Shown here: positions 24,150-31,124 of the stretch, in pieces
Position numbering within the stretch: position 1 is the first letter of the stretch
How the letters are laid out: each line of letters starts with the position of its first letter
Assembly (NCBI RefSeq): GCF_006716095.1
Contig: NZ_VFOK01000001.1
Span: forward strand, 1,395,375-1,459,374
DNA: 64,000 nt
DNA from: Barrientosiimonas humi
Lineage (GTDB): Bacteria > Actinomycetota > Actinomycetes > Actinomycetales > Dermatophilaceae
Reading direction: 5' to 3'
The notes under the pieces: generated by a model
Seen by the model: the letters and a program-made list of their open reading frames with translations, nothing else
What the model was told of the DNA's origin: nothing
The model's database searches: none
Made by a program: the position numbers and the translations under genes

Positions 24150-24829
24150 GCGCAAACACCGAGTCCGTCGTGGGCTGGAGGTTCGATCTCATCACGGGCG
24201 CGGGTTGGGTAACGAACCCCACCACCGACGACCCCAGGCCGGAGATGAACATTCACGAGGTTGCCTGGTACTACCGGGCACGGGCGATCTGCCCCCGGAG
24301 TGATCACCGCCCTCCGCACCCTGGGTGCTACTGCGGATACCACGCCGTGACCGACCTCGCTGCGCTGGGCGGGTGGGACTTCCTCGCGGATGCGGAGCGT
24401 CACATCCGGACGCGACGGCGCTGGGATGTCGCGCTGGCCGTGACGCGAGTCCGGCTGGTTGGAGACATTCTTCCCGGCGCCGACCCGCGCGACCCGGAGA
24501 CTACGGTGCGAGGTCACCGTCTGCAGGTGCTGGGCCCCGTGCTGACTCACGGCTCGGCGAACCTGGTGCGCCTGTGGCACTGCAACCTGGGCCTCGAGGT
24601 CCGCCAGGTCCGCAACGTCGTGGAGACATGCCGCCGGCGGGCTGGCGAGCCGGATGGCTGGTGGCGCGACTACGACACGTGGGACCACGTGCGGAGCTGC
24701 TCGCGCCCGGAGCACGTCTTCCATCACGAGGTCGTGCCGGGCTGGAACGTTCTCCTGTGTCCGGAGTGCAACGGTCAGCTCGTCGAGAATGAGGAGTACC
24801 GTCGGCGGCTGCTGGGTGACGACCGATGA
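24146..24829 (+). CDS. Hypothetical protein with a Cys/His-rich CxCGYxA motif
   Basis: A 227-residue protein overlapping both neighbours (ATGA at each end). Residues ~50-72 (ICPRSDHRPPHPGCYCGYHAVTDL) match a C-x-H-x-P-x-C-x-CG-x-x-A pattern common in uncharacterised actinobacterial and phage proteins. The following DVALAVTRVRLVGDILPG is part of the same fold in those proteins. A second Cys pair near the end (LLCPECNGQLVENEEYRR) looks like a zinc knuckle. Probably a metal-binding protein; function unknown. Confidence 0.68.
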   Translation: MSANTESVVGWRFDLITGAGWVTNPTTDDPRPEMNIHEVAWYYRARAICPRSDHRPPHPGCYCGYHAVTDLAALGGWDFLADAERHIRTRRRWDVALAVTRVRLVGDILPGADPRDPETTVRGHRLQVLGPVLTHGSANLVRLWHCNLGLEVRQVRNVVETCRRRAGEPDGWWRDYDTWDHVRSCSRPEHVFHHEVVPGWNVLLCPECNGQLVENEEYRRRLLGDDR

Positions 24830-25149
24830 GCGCACCCCTGATTACCCATCTGGGTAGTGACGCCCCGGTCGACCTCGCGGCTCTGTCCGAGGACGCCTGG
24901 CGGCTCTGGCTCGACGGGCACGCCTGCGGCTACGCGGCCGGCCTCGAGCGGGGCCGCCAGCTACAGGACGCCGAGCTCGGTGCGCTGCAGCGTGCTGCGG
25001 CCGCGGTCGTGCACGCGGCCGCGCAGCTGCCGGACCGCGGCCACGAGCTGAGCGTCGAGGCGGCTGCCCGTCGCGAGGCCGCGGGCGTCGCAGCGTTCCG
25101 GGCCGACCATGCTCGTCGGCGCGGGCAGGCGGGTGGTGCCCATGCTTGA
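24826..25149 (+). CDS. Small helical hypothetical protein
   Basis: A 107-residue, Ala-rich, mostly helical protein (ALSEDAWRLWLDGHACGYAAGLERGRQLQDAELGALQRAAAAV). It starts in an ATGA overlap with the upstream gene and overlaps the start of the ATPase gene by 8 bp. Not recognised. Its coupling to the ATPase gene hints at a partner role in replication of the element. Confidence 0.65.
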   Translation: MSAPLITHLGSDAPVDLAALSEDAWRLWLDGHACGYAAGLERGRQLQDAELGALQRAAAAVVHAAAQLPDRGHELSVEAAARREAAGVAAFRADHARRRGQAGGAHA

Positions 25150-26536
25150 GCACTACGACGGCCCGGTGCCGCCGCCGGACGCGCCGGCCAACCTGGCCGA
25201 GGTGCACGAGGTGTTCCGCAAGTGGCTGGGCCAGGACTACGACACCGACGCGCTCGACGCGGTGCTCGCGGTCTGCGCGGTCGAGCGGATGAGCGGCGAC
25301 CCGTTGTGGCTGCTCCTGGTCAGCGGCTCCGGCAACGCGAAAACCGAGACGGTGCAGGCGCTCTCGGGCGCCGGCGCGCTACCGATCAGCACCATCAGCG
25401 GTGAGGCCGGGCTGCTGTCCGCGACCCCGAAGAAGGACCGCACCGAGGGCGCGACCGGAGGGCTGTTGCGCGAGATCGGCTCCTCCGGCGTGCTCGTCGT
25501 CAAGGACATGACCTCGATCCTGAGCATGAACCGGGACCGCCGGGACGAGGTGCTCGGTGCCCTGCGCGAGGTCTACGACGGCGCGTGGTCCCGCCCGGTC
25601 GGAGCCGACGGTGGGCGGCGGCTCACCTGGTCCGGGCGAATCGGCCTGGCCGGCGCGGTCACGACCGCCTGGGACAGTGCGCACGCCGTCATCGCCCGGT
25701 GCGGTGACCGGTTCGTGCTGGTCCGGGTCGACAGTCACCAGGGACGGCAGGCCGCTGGGCGACAGGCGATCCGCAACACCGGCAGCGAGGAGCAGATGCG
25801 CGGCGAGCTGGCTGAGGCGGTGACCGCGGTGATCACCCAGCTCGACCCGGACGTGCCACCAGCGACCGAGGCCGAGATCGAGGTGCTGCTCGCCGCCGCG
25901 GACCTGGTGACGCTGGCCCGGACCGCGGTCGAGTACGACTACCGCGGTGACGTGGTGAACGCGCACGCCCCGGAGGCACCGACCCGGTTCGCCAAGCAGC
26001 TCGGGCAGGTGATGCGCGGCGCTGCCGCGCTGGGCCTGGACCGGGCGGCCGCGCTCGCGCTGGCGATCCGTTGCGCCCGGGACTCGATGCCGCCGCTGCG
26101 GCTCGCGATCGTCGACGACCTCGCCGAGCACCCCGACTCCACCACGGCCGAGGTGCGCAAGCGGCTGGCCAAGCCGCGCGCGACCGTCGACCGGCAGCTG
26201 CAGGCGTTGCACATGCTCGGCGTGCTCGCCTGCGACGAGGAGGAGATCGAGTGGGCCGGGAAGCCGGCGACGAGGTGGCACTACCGGCTCGCCGAAGGCA
26301 TCGACCCGTCGGCCCTACAGATCAGTGCCAGAAATGACCAACCAAGCACACGTGCACACCAAGAAGAGGAGAGGGAGACCCCTCGCCCAGGTTTGGACGT
26401 TCTTGGCACTGATTCGACCGGCACGTGCGGTCTCTGCTCCCGCCCCATCACCGGCCCCAAGGCCGCCCCGTTCGAACCGGCCTGCCTCGGATGCGGCCGG
26501 CCAGCCAGCGCCGACCGAGAGGAAGCAACCCCATGA
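25142..26536 (+). CDS. ATPase (AAA-type/helicase-like) fused to a winged helix and zinc ribbon
   Basis: A 464-residue protein from ATG 25142. A Walker A-like GSGNAKTE lies at residues 62-69, a Walker B-like VLVVKDM at ~117-123, and a sensor-like IGLAGAVTTAWD plus FVLVRVD follow, as in helicase/primase-associated ATPases. Around residues 330-375 a winged helix is seen (STTAEVRKRLAKPRATVDRQLQALHMLGVL). The C-terminus has two CxxC knuckles (CGLCSRP, CLGCGRP). It is the best candidate for the element's replication initiator/helicase. Annotation pipelines may call it only a 'helix-turn-helix protein'. Biochemical role is inference. Confidence 0.7.
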   Translation: MLEHYDGPVPPPDAPANLAEVHEVFRKWLGQDYDTDALDAVLAVCAVERMSGDPLWLLLVSGSGNAKTETVQALSGAGALPISTISGEAGLLSATPKKDRTEGATGGLLREIGSSGVLVVKDMTSILSMNRDRRDEVLGALREVYDGAWSRPVGADGGRRLTWSGRIGLAGAVTTAWDSAHAVIARCGDRFVLVRVDSHQGRQAAGRQAIRNTGSEEQMRGELAEAVTAVITQLDPDVPPATEAEIEVLLAAADLVTLARTAVEYDYRGDVVNAHAPEAPTRFAKQLGQVMRGAAALGLDRAAALALAIRCARDSMPPLRLAIVDDLAEHPDSTTAEVRKRLAKPRATVDRQLQALHMLGVLACDEEEIEWAGKPATRWHYRLAEGIDPSALQISARNDQPSTRAHQEEERETPRPGLDVLGTDSTGTCGLCSRPITGPKAAPFEPACLGCGRPASADREEATP

Positions 26537-26949
26537 CCGACGACACCAAGCACTGCCCCCGCTGCGGCGGGGAATGGCTGTGGTCCTTCACGTTCCAGCA
26601 CCGGCTGAGCTGCCCGCTGCTGGCCGAGGAGGACGTCACGAAGGTGGCCGACTCGACCAAGCTGCGCGCACGCTCCGGGTTCGCCCGGCACGCCACAGCG
26701 GCCGAGCTCGAGCTCGCAGCCGTCTGGGAGCCGGCCGCGGCCCTGGCGCTCGACGGGTCGACTCAGACCAGCGCCGAGACCACGGTGCGCGGCACCCCTG
26801 CGGTGGTGTTCCGCGTCGTGGTGTTCGAGGCGACGGGCATCACCTACACCGTCGACCCGCGCCGTGACCCACCGGTCACGACCGGCGACGCACCCGAACC
26901 GTTCGGCCCACCTCGACACACCGACTGGAACGACCAGTACGGGTTCTGA
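26533..26949 (+). CDS. Zinc-ribbon hypothetical protein
   Basis: A 138-residue protein starting in an ATGA overlap with the ATPase gene. It opens MTDDTKHCPRCGGEWLW, then HRLSCPLL, giving a probable zinc knuckle of three Cys and His. The rest (VVFEATGITYTVDPRRDPP) is a small beta-rich domain. Not recognised. The last gene of the overlapping early block. Confidence 0.65.
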   Translation: MTDDTKHCPRCGGEWLWSFTFQHRLSCPLLAEEDVTKVADSTKLRARSGFARHATAAELELAAVWEPAAALALDGSTQTSAETTVRGTPAVVFRVVVFEATGITYTVDPRRDPPVTTGDAPEPFGPPRHTDWNDQYGF

Positions 26950-26961
26950 AGGAGATTCACC

Positions 26962-27552
26962 ATGACCGACAGCACGAGCACCACTACCGAAACTCCAGAG
27001 GTCGACCTGGAACCCCGCGCCGACCTCATTGGGCAATCGCCCAATGAGACGCCCGAGACCAACGACGGGAACGACCTGGCCGAAGCATCGGGCACGCCCG
27101 TGCTCGACGACCCGCAGACCGCCGAGGAGGCCCTGACCGACACGCGCCTCGCGAAGGTCCGCAACGAGGCCAAGGGTCTGCGGGAACGGCTGCGCGCCAC
27201 CGAGACCGAGGCGCAGGCACTGCGCGAGCAGATCGGGGCGATGCGCCAGGCCGAGGTCGTGCGCGCCGCGACCGAGCACGGCATGGCCGACGGCCTCGAC
27301 CTGTTCCGCACCGACGGCGACCCGCTCGACCTCGACAGCCTGTACGGCGACGACGGTGCGCTTGACCGCGAACGGTTGCTCAAGACGGTCAACGCGACGC
27401 TGGAGAAGCACCCCCACTGGCAGCGGCAGCAGGCAAGACCCGGACGCAAGCAGCCGCTCACCAACCTGCGCTCTGGCGCGTCGGATACCGATATCGGTCA
27501 GGGGCCCCGCCCGATGACGTGGCAAGACGCGCTGCAGGGCCGGCGAAGCTGA
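26962..27552 (+). CDS. Phage scaffold-like protein
   Basis: A 196-residue, strongly acidic protein with a near-ideal ribosome site (GAAGGAGA, 7 bp spacing). The N-terminus (to ~60) is Thr/Glu/Asp-rich and looks disordered. Residues ~62-95 are a coiled coil (RLAKVRNEAKGLRERLRATETEAQALREQIGAMRQ). A basic C-terminus (HWQRQQARPGRKQPL) could bind the capsid interior. Position directly before the major capsid gene and this architecture match scaffolding proteins of HK97-type phages. There is no protease motif. Confidence 0.72.
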   Translation: MTDSTSTTTETPEVDLEPRADLIGQSPNETPETNDGNDLAEASGTPVLDDPQTAEEALTDTRLAKVRNEAKGLRERLRATETEAQALREQIGAMRQAEVVRAATEHGMADGLDLFRTDGDPLDLDSLYGDDGALDRERLLKTVNATLEKHPHWQRQQARPGRKQPLTNLRSGASDTDIGQGPRPMTWQDALQGRRS

Positions 27553-27568
27553 CACCCCGAGGGGGTAT

Positions 27569-27621
27569 CCTCACTGGTGAGAGCGGCCCCGGCCCGGAGC
27601 CACCCGCTCTCACCAGTGAGG
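27569..27621. repeat. Perfect 18-bp inverted repeat between scaffold and capsid genes
   Basis: Arms 27569-27586 (CCTCACTGGTGAGAGCGG) and 27604-27621 are exact reverse complements with a GC-rich 17-base loop. It lies in the 157-bp gap between scaffold and capsid genes. There is no U-run, so a strong intrinsic terminator is uncertain. It could tune the capsid-to-scaffold ratio by attenuation or RNA processing. Confidence 0.75.
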
Positions 27622-27709
27622 CCCGGGAGGCCGACACCGCGGACGACGTGCCAGGAGCCGTGCTCCGCACCCACCAGATTCCGCCTGCCTCCCGAAGGAG
27701 CCCAGCATC

Positions 27710-28549
27710 ATGCTGACCACCAGCAACGCCAACGCGATCGTCCCCGACACCCGGGGCCAGCTACTCATCCAGTCCGTCGCCGAGAAGTCCATCGCGGCCC
27801 AGGTCGCCACCGTCGTCAACATCGCCACCCACGACTTCCGCCTCCCCCGGGTCACCAAGGACCCCACCGCCGCATGGACGGCCGAGGGCGAGGAGATCGT
27901 GCCCAGCGACATGACCATCGACGAGGTGGCCTCCACCCCGAGCAAGGTCGCCGGCCTGTCCATCATCACCCGGGAGCTGGCCAACGACTCCAGCCCCGCC
28001 GCCACCGAGGCGATCGGCCAGGGCCTCGCCCGCGAGATCGCCCGCCAGGTCGACCGGGCCTTCTTCGGAGATCTGCCCGCGCCGGCACCCAAGGGCCTGT
28101 ACTCCGTGGCAGGGAAGTCCACCGTCGCGACCAGCAGCGGCTACACCAACATCGACCCGTTCATCGAGGCGCTGACCATGGCCGAGGTCGTCGGCGCGAA
28201 GCTCACAGCGTTCGTCACCAGCCCGCTGACCGCTCTCGCGCTGGCCAAGCTGAAGAAGGGCACCAGCTCCAACGAGCCGCTGCTCGCAGCCGACCCGTCA
28301 GTTCCGACCGGGCGCGTGATCCAGGGTGTCCCGCTGTTCGTGACCCCGTTCATCGAGGACGGTTCCGTTTGGGGTATCCCGAAGGACCACGCGTTCCTGC
28401 TGATCCGCGAGAACGCCAAGATCGAGACCGACGGCAGCGTCTTCTTCACCAGCGATCGCGTCGCGGTCAAGGGCACCATGCGCGTCGGCACCCTGTTCCC
28501 GCACGAGGCGGCCATCGTGCACGTCCCGGCCGCGCAGCCCGCGGGCTGA
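27710..28549 (+). CDS. HK97-fold phage major capsid protein
   Basis: A 279-residue protein with GAAGGAG upstream of ATG 27710. It follows the HK97/T7-like short capsid pattern: IPDTRGQLLIQ-like N-arm (read as IVPDTRGQLLIQSV), LPRVTKDPTAAWTAEGEEIVPSDMTIDEV (E-loop region), KVAGLSIITRELANDS, GLAREIARQVDRAFFGD (spine helix), AFVTSPLTALALAKLK and GVPLFVTPFIEDGSVWGIPKDHAFLLIREN. It has no N-terminal delta/protease domain, consistent with a separate scaffold gene. It would form the shell of a virus-like particle. No portal, terminase or tail genes are in the element. Confidence 0.85.
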   Translation: MLTTSNANAIVPDTRGQLLIQSVAEKSIAAQVATVVNIATHDFRLPRVTKDPTAAWTAEGEEIVPSDMTIDEVASTPSKVAGLSIITRELANDSSPAATEAIGQGLAREIARQVDRAFFGDLPAPAPKGLYSVAGKSTVATSSGYTNIDPFIEALTMAEVVGAKLTAFVTSPLTALALAKLKKGTSSNEPLLAADPSVPTGRVIQGVPLFVTPFIEDGSVWGIPKDHAFLLIRENAKIETDGSVFFTSDRVAVKGTMRVGTLFPHEAAIVHVPAAQPAG

Positions 28550-28557
28550 CCCACGAA

Positions 28558-28584
28558 CAGCCTGCAGGCTGACGACCTGCAGGT
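28558..28584. repeat. Paired palindromes just after the capsid gene
   Basis: CAGCCTGCAGGCTG (28558-28571) and ACCTGCAGGT (28575-28584) are perfect palindromes sharing the CCTGCAGG core, 9 bp after the capsid stop codon. Confidence 0.6.
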
Positions 28585-28626
28585 GCGCTGAGCATCGGCG
28601 TTTGACCTTTCCGCCGGACCCAGCGC

Positions 28627-28676
28627 CGAGCGGCCCTTCCCCCGGATGAGTCTCCCTGGGGGGAGGGCCCAGCTCG
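28627..28676 (+). terminator. Probable hairpin terminator of the capsid transcript
   Basis: A long GC-rich stem: CGAGCGGCCCTTCCCCC pairs with GGGGGGAGGGCCCAGCTCG with one or two mismatches and a ~15-base loop. No U-run. It lies in the 274-bp non-coding stretch between the capsid gene and the next ORF, in which no gene is seen. Confidence 0.5.
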
Positions 28677-28823
28677 ACCCGGCCCAACCACCTCCGGCAC
28701 AGGGCCGCTTGCACACACAGAGCTTCTGAGAGCCGACGTCCGCCGGGGTCGCGCCAGGGCGAAAAAACTCTCAGGGATAGAGCCGGCCCTATGCCGGAGG
28801 TTGCCGGCCGTCCAGGTCCGGGG

Positions 28824-29057
28824 TCACCCCCCAGGGGTTCCGTTGCGCTTCGCGATCTTCGTGTACTCCGAGGCTGAGACGCGGGCGACCTCAATCCTGG
28901 ACCAGTCGCCGCCGCTGGTGAGGTCGTACTGGATGACGACGATCTCATCACCGTCATGCTCGACGTCGAAGCGCCGGTACTCATCGGCCGCCTCGAACCG
29001 CAGGTCTTCGCCGCCGGGGACAGCGATGAGCACGACCTGACTCGATCCGGTTCTCAT
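28824..29057 (-). CDS. Small hypothetical protein of the element
   Basis: A 77-residue frame from ATG 29057 (MRTGSSQVVLIAVPGGEDLRFEAADEYRRFD). It is a compact alpha/beta-like sequence, acidic in the middle (VEHDGDEIVVIQYDLTSGGDWSRIEVARVS). Not recognised. It is divergent from the 107-residue gene at 29086 with only 28 bp between starts. Confidence 0.5.
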   Translation of the reverse strand: MRTGSSQVVLIAVPGGEDLRFEAADEYRRFDVEHDGDEIVVIQYDLTSGGDWSRIEVARVSASEYTKIAKRNGTPGG

Positions 29058-29085
29058 GGTCGCCCAGCCTCGCATAGCCTGCGGC

Positions 29086-29409
29086 ATGAGCGACGCACAG
29101 AGACACAGAAATGCACTGCACCGCGCGGTGGCGCTAACGACGAGCTACCTGCGTGAGGAGGGCGCGGAACAGGGGCCCCTCGAGACGATCAGGCTGGCAA
29201 ATGAGGAGACGGTCGACAGCGCCGCTGACACGCTGACCGCACAGGCACATCTCATGTCCCGACTGTTGAAGCACATCGTGAATCTCGATCGAGTCATGCG
29301 AGACGAGGGCATCGAGGTCGACCACGGCTTCGATGGGCCAGTGACGTCGCAGGCGATGCTGCAGGAAATCGCGCGGCAGATCATCCAGAGCGAGGCCGAA
29401 GACGGCTGA
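29086..29409 (+). CDS. Small helical hypothetical protein of the element
   Basis: A 107-residue protein from ATG 29086 (MSDAQRHRNALHRAVALTTSYLREEG). It is largely helical and acidic (SAADTLTAQAHLMSRLLKHIVNLDRVMRDEGIEVDHG). No motif recognised. It is less GC-skewed at third positions than the chromosome's housekeeping genes, as usual for mobile-element genes. Confidence 0.6.
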   Translation: MSDAQRHRNALHRAVALTTSYLREEGAEQGPLETIRLANEETVDSAADTLTAQAHLMSRLLKHIVNLDRVMRDEGIEVDHGFDGPVTSQAMLQEIARQIIQSEAEDG

Positions 29410-29439
29410 GCCCGCGCCAGCCAGCACGCGAGCCTGGCG

Positions 29440-29634
29440 CTAGCCGCCGCCTTGCTTGCGTCGGTGCTCGGCGATGTGGCCACGGACCAGCCACCAGACG
29501 CCGCCGGCCAGGGCGACAGCCGTGCCGACGTAGAACAGGGCCTGTCCCTGGGTGTCCCGGCCGAGCAGGAGCGCGATCACCATCACCGCGGCCCCGAGCA
29601 GCATCATCTCGACCGGGGAGCCGAGTCGCTTCAT
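29440..29634 (-). CDS. Small two-helix membrane protein
   Basis: Sixty-four residues with two hydrophobic helices (MMLLGAAVMVIALLLG, ALFYVGTAVALAGGVWWLV) joined by a short polar turn, and a basic tail (HRRKQGGG). Size and topology are holin-like, but many small membrane proteins look alike and no endolysin gene is present. Function not assigned. Confidence 0.55.
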   Translation of the reverse strand: MKRLGSPVEMMLLGAAVMVIALLLGRDTQGQALFYVGTAVALAGGVWWLVRGHIAEHRRKQGGG

Positions 29635-29706
29635 GGCGGCACGCTACGCGCTCGCCGTCACTCAATGGCGGAATCCGGCATTCAGCCCTTCCCCGTCGAG
29701 CAAGGT

Positions 29707-30006
29707 GAGCAAAGTTGCTCTCCTGCAGGTGAGTCATATGACTCACCACCTCTCCCTGCGCGCGGGGTCCTCACTTCCCAAGATCATTGGAATCGATCGA
29801 TCCGTACCACCTCTCCCTGCGCGCGGGGTCCTCACGATCTGAGGACCCTTCGGCAGGCGGGTCTCAGCATTCCTGAGACCGCTTGGAATGTCGGGCAGCC
29901 CGGCCACCGTGGTGGTGACCGGGCGGTAGTGGAGGGTCCTCCACTACCGCCCGGTATTCAGGGATCCCGTAATACCGGATCTGGTAGTTCAGGATCGCGG
30001 ACTACC
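29707..30006. other. Non-coding array of inverted repeats in the element
   Basis: The ~367-bp gap 29635-30001 holds no gene but a chain of inverted repeats: 29707-29720 (6-bp stem), 29728-29747 (perfect 20-bp palindrome), 29826-29848 (9-bp stem, 5-base loop), 29860-29880 (8 bp), 29899-29923 (10 bp, one mismatch), 29918-29955 (perfect 18-bp arms, 2-base loop), 29951-29978 (8 bp around GGGATCCC) and 29983-30006 (6 bp, at the end of the minus-strand genes). Several share bases, so alternative folds compete. Candidates: replication origin, packaging site or structured RNA. Confidence 0.75.
29745..29835. repeat. CRISPR-like repeat pair: two identical 30-bp repeats, 31-bp spacer
   Basis: Exact copies at 29745-29774 and 29806-29835, separated by 31 bp of unique sequence, a 61-bp period. 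Each starts ACCACCTCTCCCTGCGCGCG and ends GGGTCCTCAC and contains a CCCTG-CGCG-CGGGG hairpin, reminiscent of type I-E CRISPR repeats (about 28-29 bp repeat, 32-33 bp spacer). There are no cas genes in the window. It could equally be two protein-binding iterons. Confidence 0.5.
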
Positions 30007-30577
30007 CCTGTGACTCGAGCTCGCGCCTGGGGTACCAACCGAAGGCGCTCTCGACGACCCACGCGGCCTTGGTCAGGCAGTGCGCGAGCTGTCGGGCCTC
30101 GTCAGGCTGCAGCGTGACGTCGGCCCGGGTGTCGTGCATCGCCTCGTTCTCGAGGTCGAGCACGACGACGGTGCGGCCGTGGTCCAGGCCGCAGCTGACG
30201 TGCTCGTCGTGGCGCACCGTGACCTCGGCCCGCACGTCGTCCAGGTCGGGGCGCAGCACGAAGTCGGAGCCGCGGTGCTCGATGTAGCGACGATCAGCCT
30301 CCGGGGCGCACTCCGGGCCGAGGCGGCACCACGTGGGGTGGTGGTCGGCCTGGTGGACGTGCGGGCCACGGTCACGGCCCGCCGGCACCACCGGATACTC
30401 GACCGGCCGGTGCGGCAACAGGTCGCTGGGGATGCCGAACAGGTTCCCGTCGACCATCGTCAGGTCGCAGACGGCTCGCCACACCTTGGCGTCGTGGTCC
30501 AGCACCTCTATGCGGCCCTCGTGGGTGATCCGGTAGGTGTGCCCGTCCTTGGAGCACCATGACCTGGGGTTGCTCAT
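30002..30577 (-). CDS. DUF6907-like hypothetical protein
   Basis: A 191-residue protein whose ATG overlaps the upstream gene's stop (ATGA). It has Cys/His pairs (RSWCSKDGHTYRI; HHPTWCRLGPEC) and a C-terminal TLQPDEARQLAHCLTKAAWVVESAFGW. The last segment matches the L-x-P-x-EAR-x-LA-x-x-L-x-x-AA tail of the DUF6907 group, as in its neighbour. The two look like diverged paralogs. Actinobacterial genomes and phages carry many such proteins; function unknown. Confidence 0.65.
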   Translation of the reverse strand: MSNPRSWCSKDGHTYRITHEGRIEVLDHDAKVWRAVCDLTMVDGNLFGIPSDLLPHRPVEYPVVPAGRDRGPHVHQADHHPTWCRLGPECAPEADRRYIEHRGSDFVLRPDLDDVRAEVTVRHDEHVSCGLDHGRTVVVLDLENEAMHDTRADVTLQPDEARQLAHCLTKAAWVVESAFGWYPRRELESQG

Positions 30578-31083
30578 CGGGCCACCTCCGGCTGCTGACC
30601 GCTCTCCAACGACTCGGCGGCCCGCAGCAGCGCCCCGGCGAGCGTCCGCGCCTCCGCGGCCGTCAGCTCCTGTACGTCGCCGCCGACCACAGTCAGGGTC
30701 GGGGCGACGCCGGTGGTCTCACCGGCGGGCCAGGTCGCCTCGCAGAGCCAGATCTCGGTCTCCTGGTCCTTGTCGAGCACGCCGTGGTGCACGACCTGCC
30801 CCTCCATGTCGCGCAGGTCCGCGACGTGCTGCTCGTGCGGCGTCGTGCACCAGCCGGGGCAGACGAACCTCGGCGGGTACGCCCGCACGCGGCCGTCGTG
30901 CGAATCCAACAGATCCGACGGATCTGTTGGATTCATCGGCCAGACCTCGGTACTGGCCTCCGGGCAGATATCCGAGTGCTGCTCGGTCAGGTCGCCGGCC
31001 TCGACGTAGCGCGCTGGTTCGGTCTTCCAGCCGCACGTCGCGCAGCTGCCGACGTACAGGGTCGGGGGGTGGGTGGTGGTCAT
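30574..31083 (-). CDS. DUF6907-like hypothetical protein
   Basis: A 169-residue protein from ATG 31083 (MTTTHPPTLYVGSCATCGWKTEPARYVEAGDLTEQHSDICPEA). An N-terminal CxxC...H...C zinc-binding segment precedes the DUF6907 pattern PRFVCPGWCTTPHEQHVADLRDMEGQVVHHG, a beta-strand region and ELTAAEARTLAGALLRAAESLESG. It contains a perfect 33-bp inverted repeat within the coding sequence (30902-30934). First gene of a two-gene operon reading inward from the right end. Confidence 0.7.
   Translation of the reverse strand: MTTTHPPTLYVGSCATCGWKTEPARYVEAGDLTEQHSDICPEASTEVWPMNPTDPSDLLDSHDGRVRAYPPRFVCPGWCTTPHEQHVADLRDMEGQVVHHGVLDKDQETEIWLCEATWPAGETTGVAPTLTVVGGDVQELTAAEARTLAGALLRAAESLESGQQPEVAR
30902..30934. 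repeat. Perfect 15-bp inverted repeat inside a DUF6907-like gene
   Basis: Arms 30902-30916 (GAATCCAACAGATCC) and 30920-30934 with a GAC loop. The stretch is AT-richer than its surroundings and encodes NPTDPSDLLDS. It lies between two Cys-rich segments of the protein and could be an insertion. Confidence 0.8.
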
Positions 31084-31104
31084 GGCGTGCCTTTCGGAAT
31101 CCGA

Positions 31105-31123
31105 TCTGGCACGGATCTGGCAC
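31105..31123. promoter_or_regulatory. 19-bp terminal sequence (right copy), candidate integrase arm site
   Basis: Identical to 21774-21792 and in the same orientation, ending one base before the right att core. Two TCTGGCAC octamers 11 bp apart. It also lies ~20 bp upstream of the start of the minus-strand DUF6907-like operon. Confidence 0.5.
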
Positions 31124-31124
31124 A

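Noticed and set aside
29440-29634. Calling the 64-residue two-helix protein a holin.
   Set aside because: Topology fits, but there is no lysin gene or dual start and the basic tail is not diagnostic.
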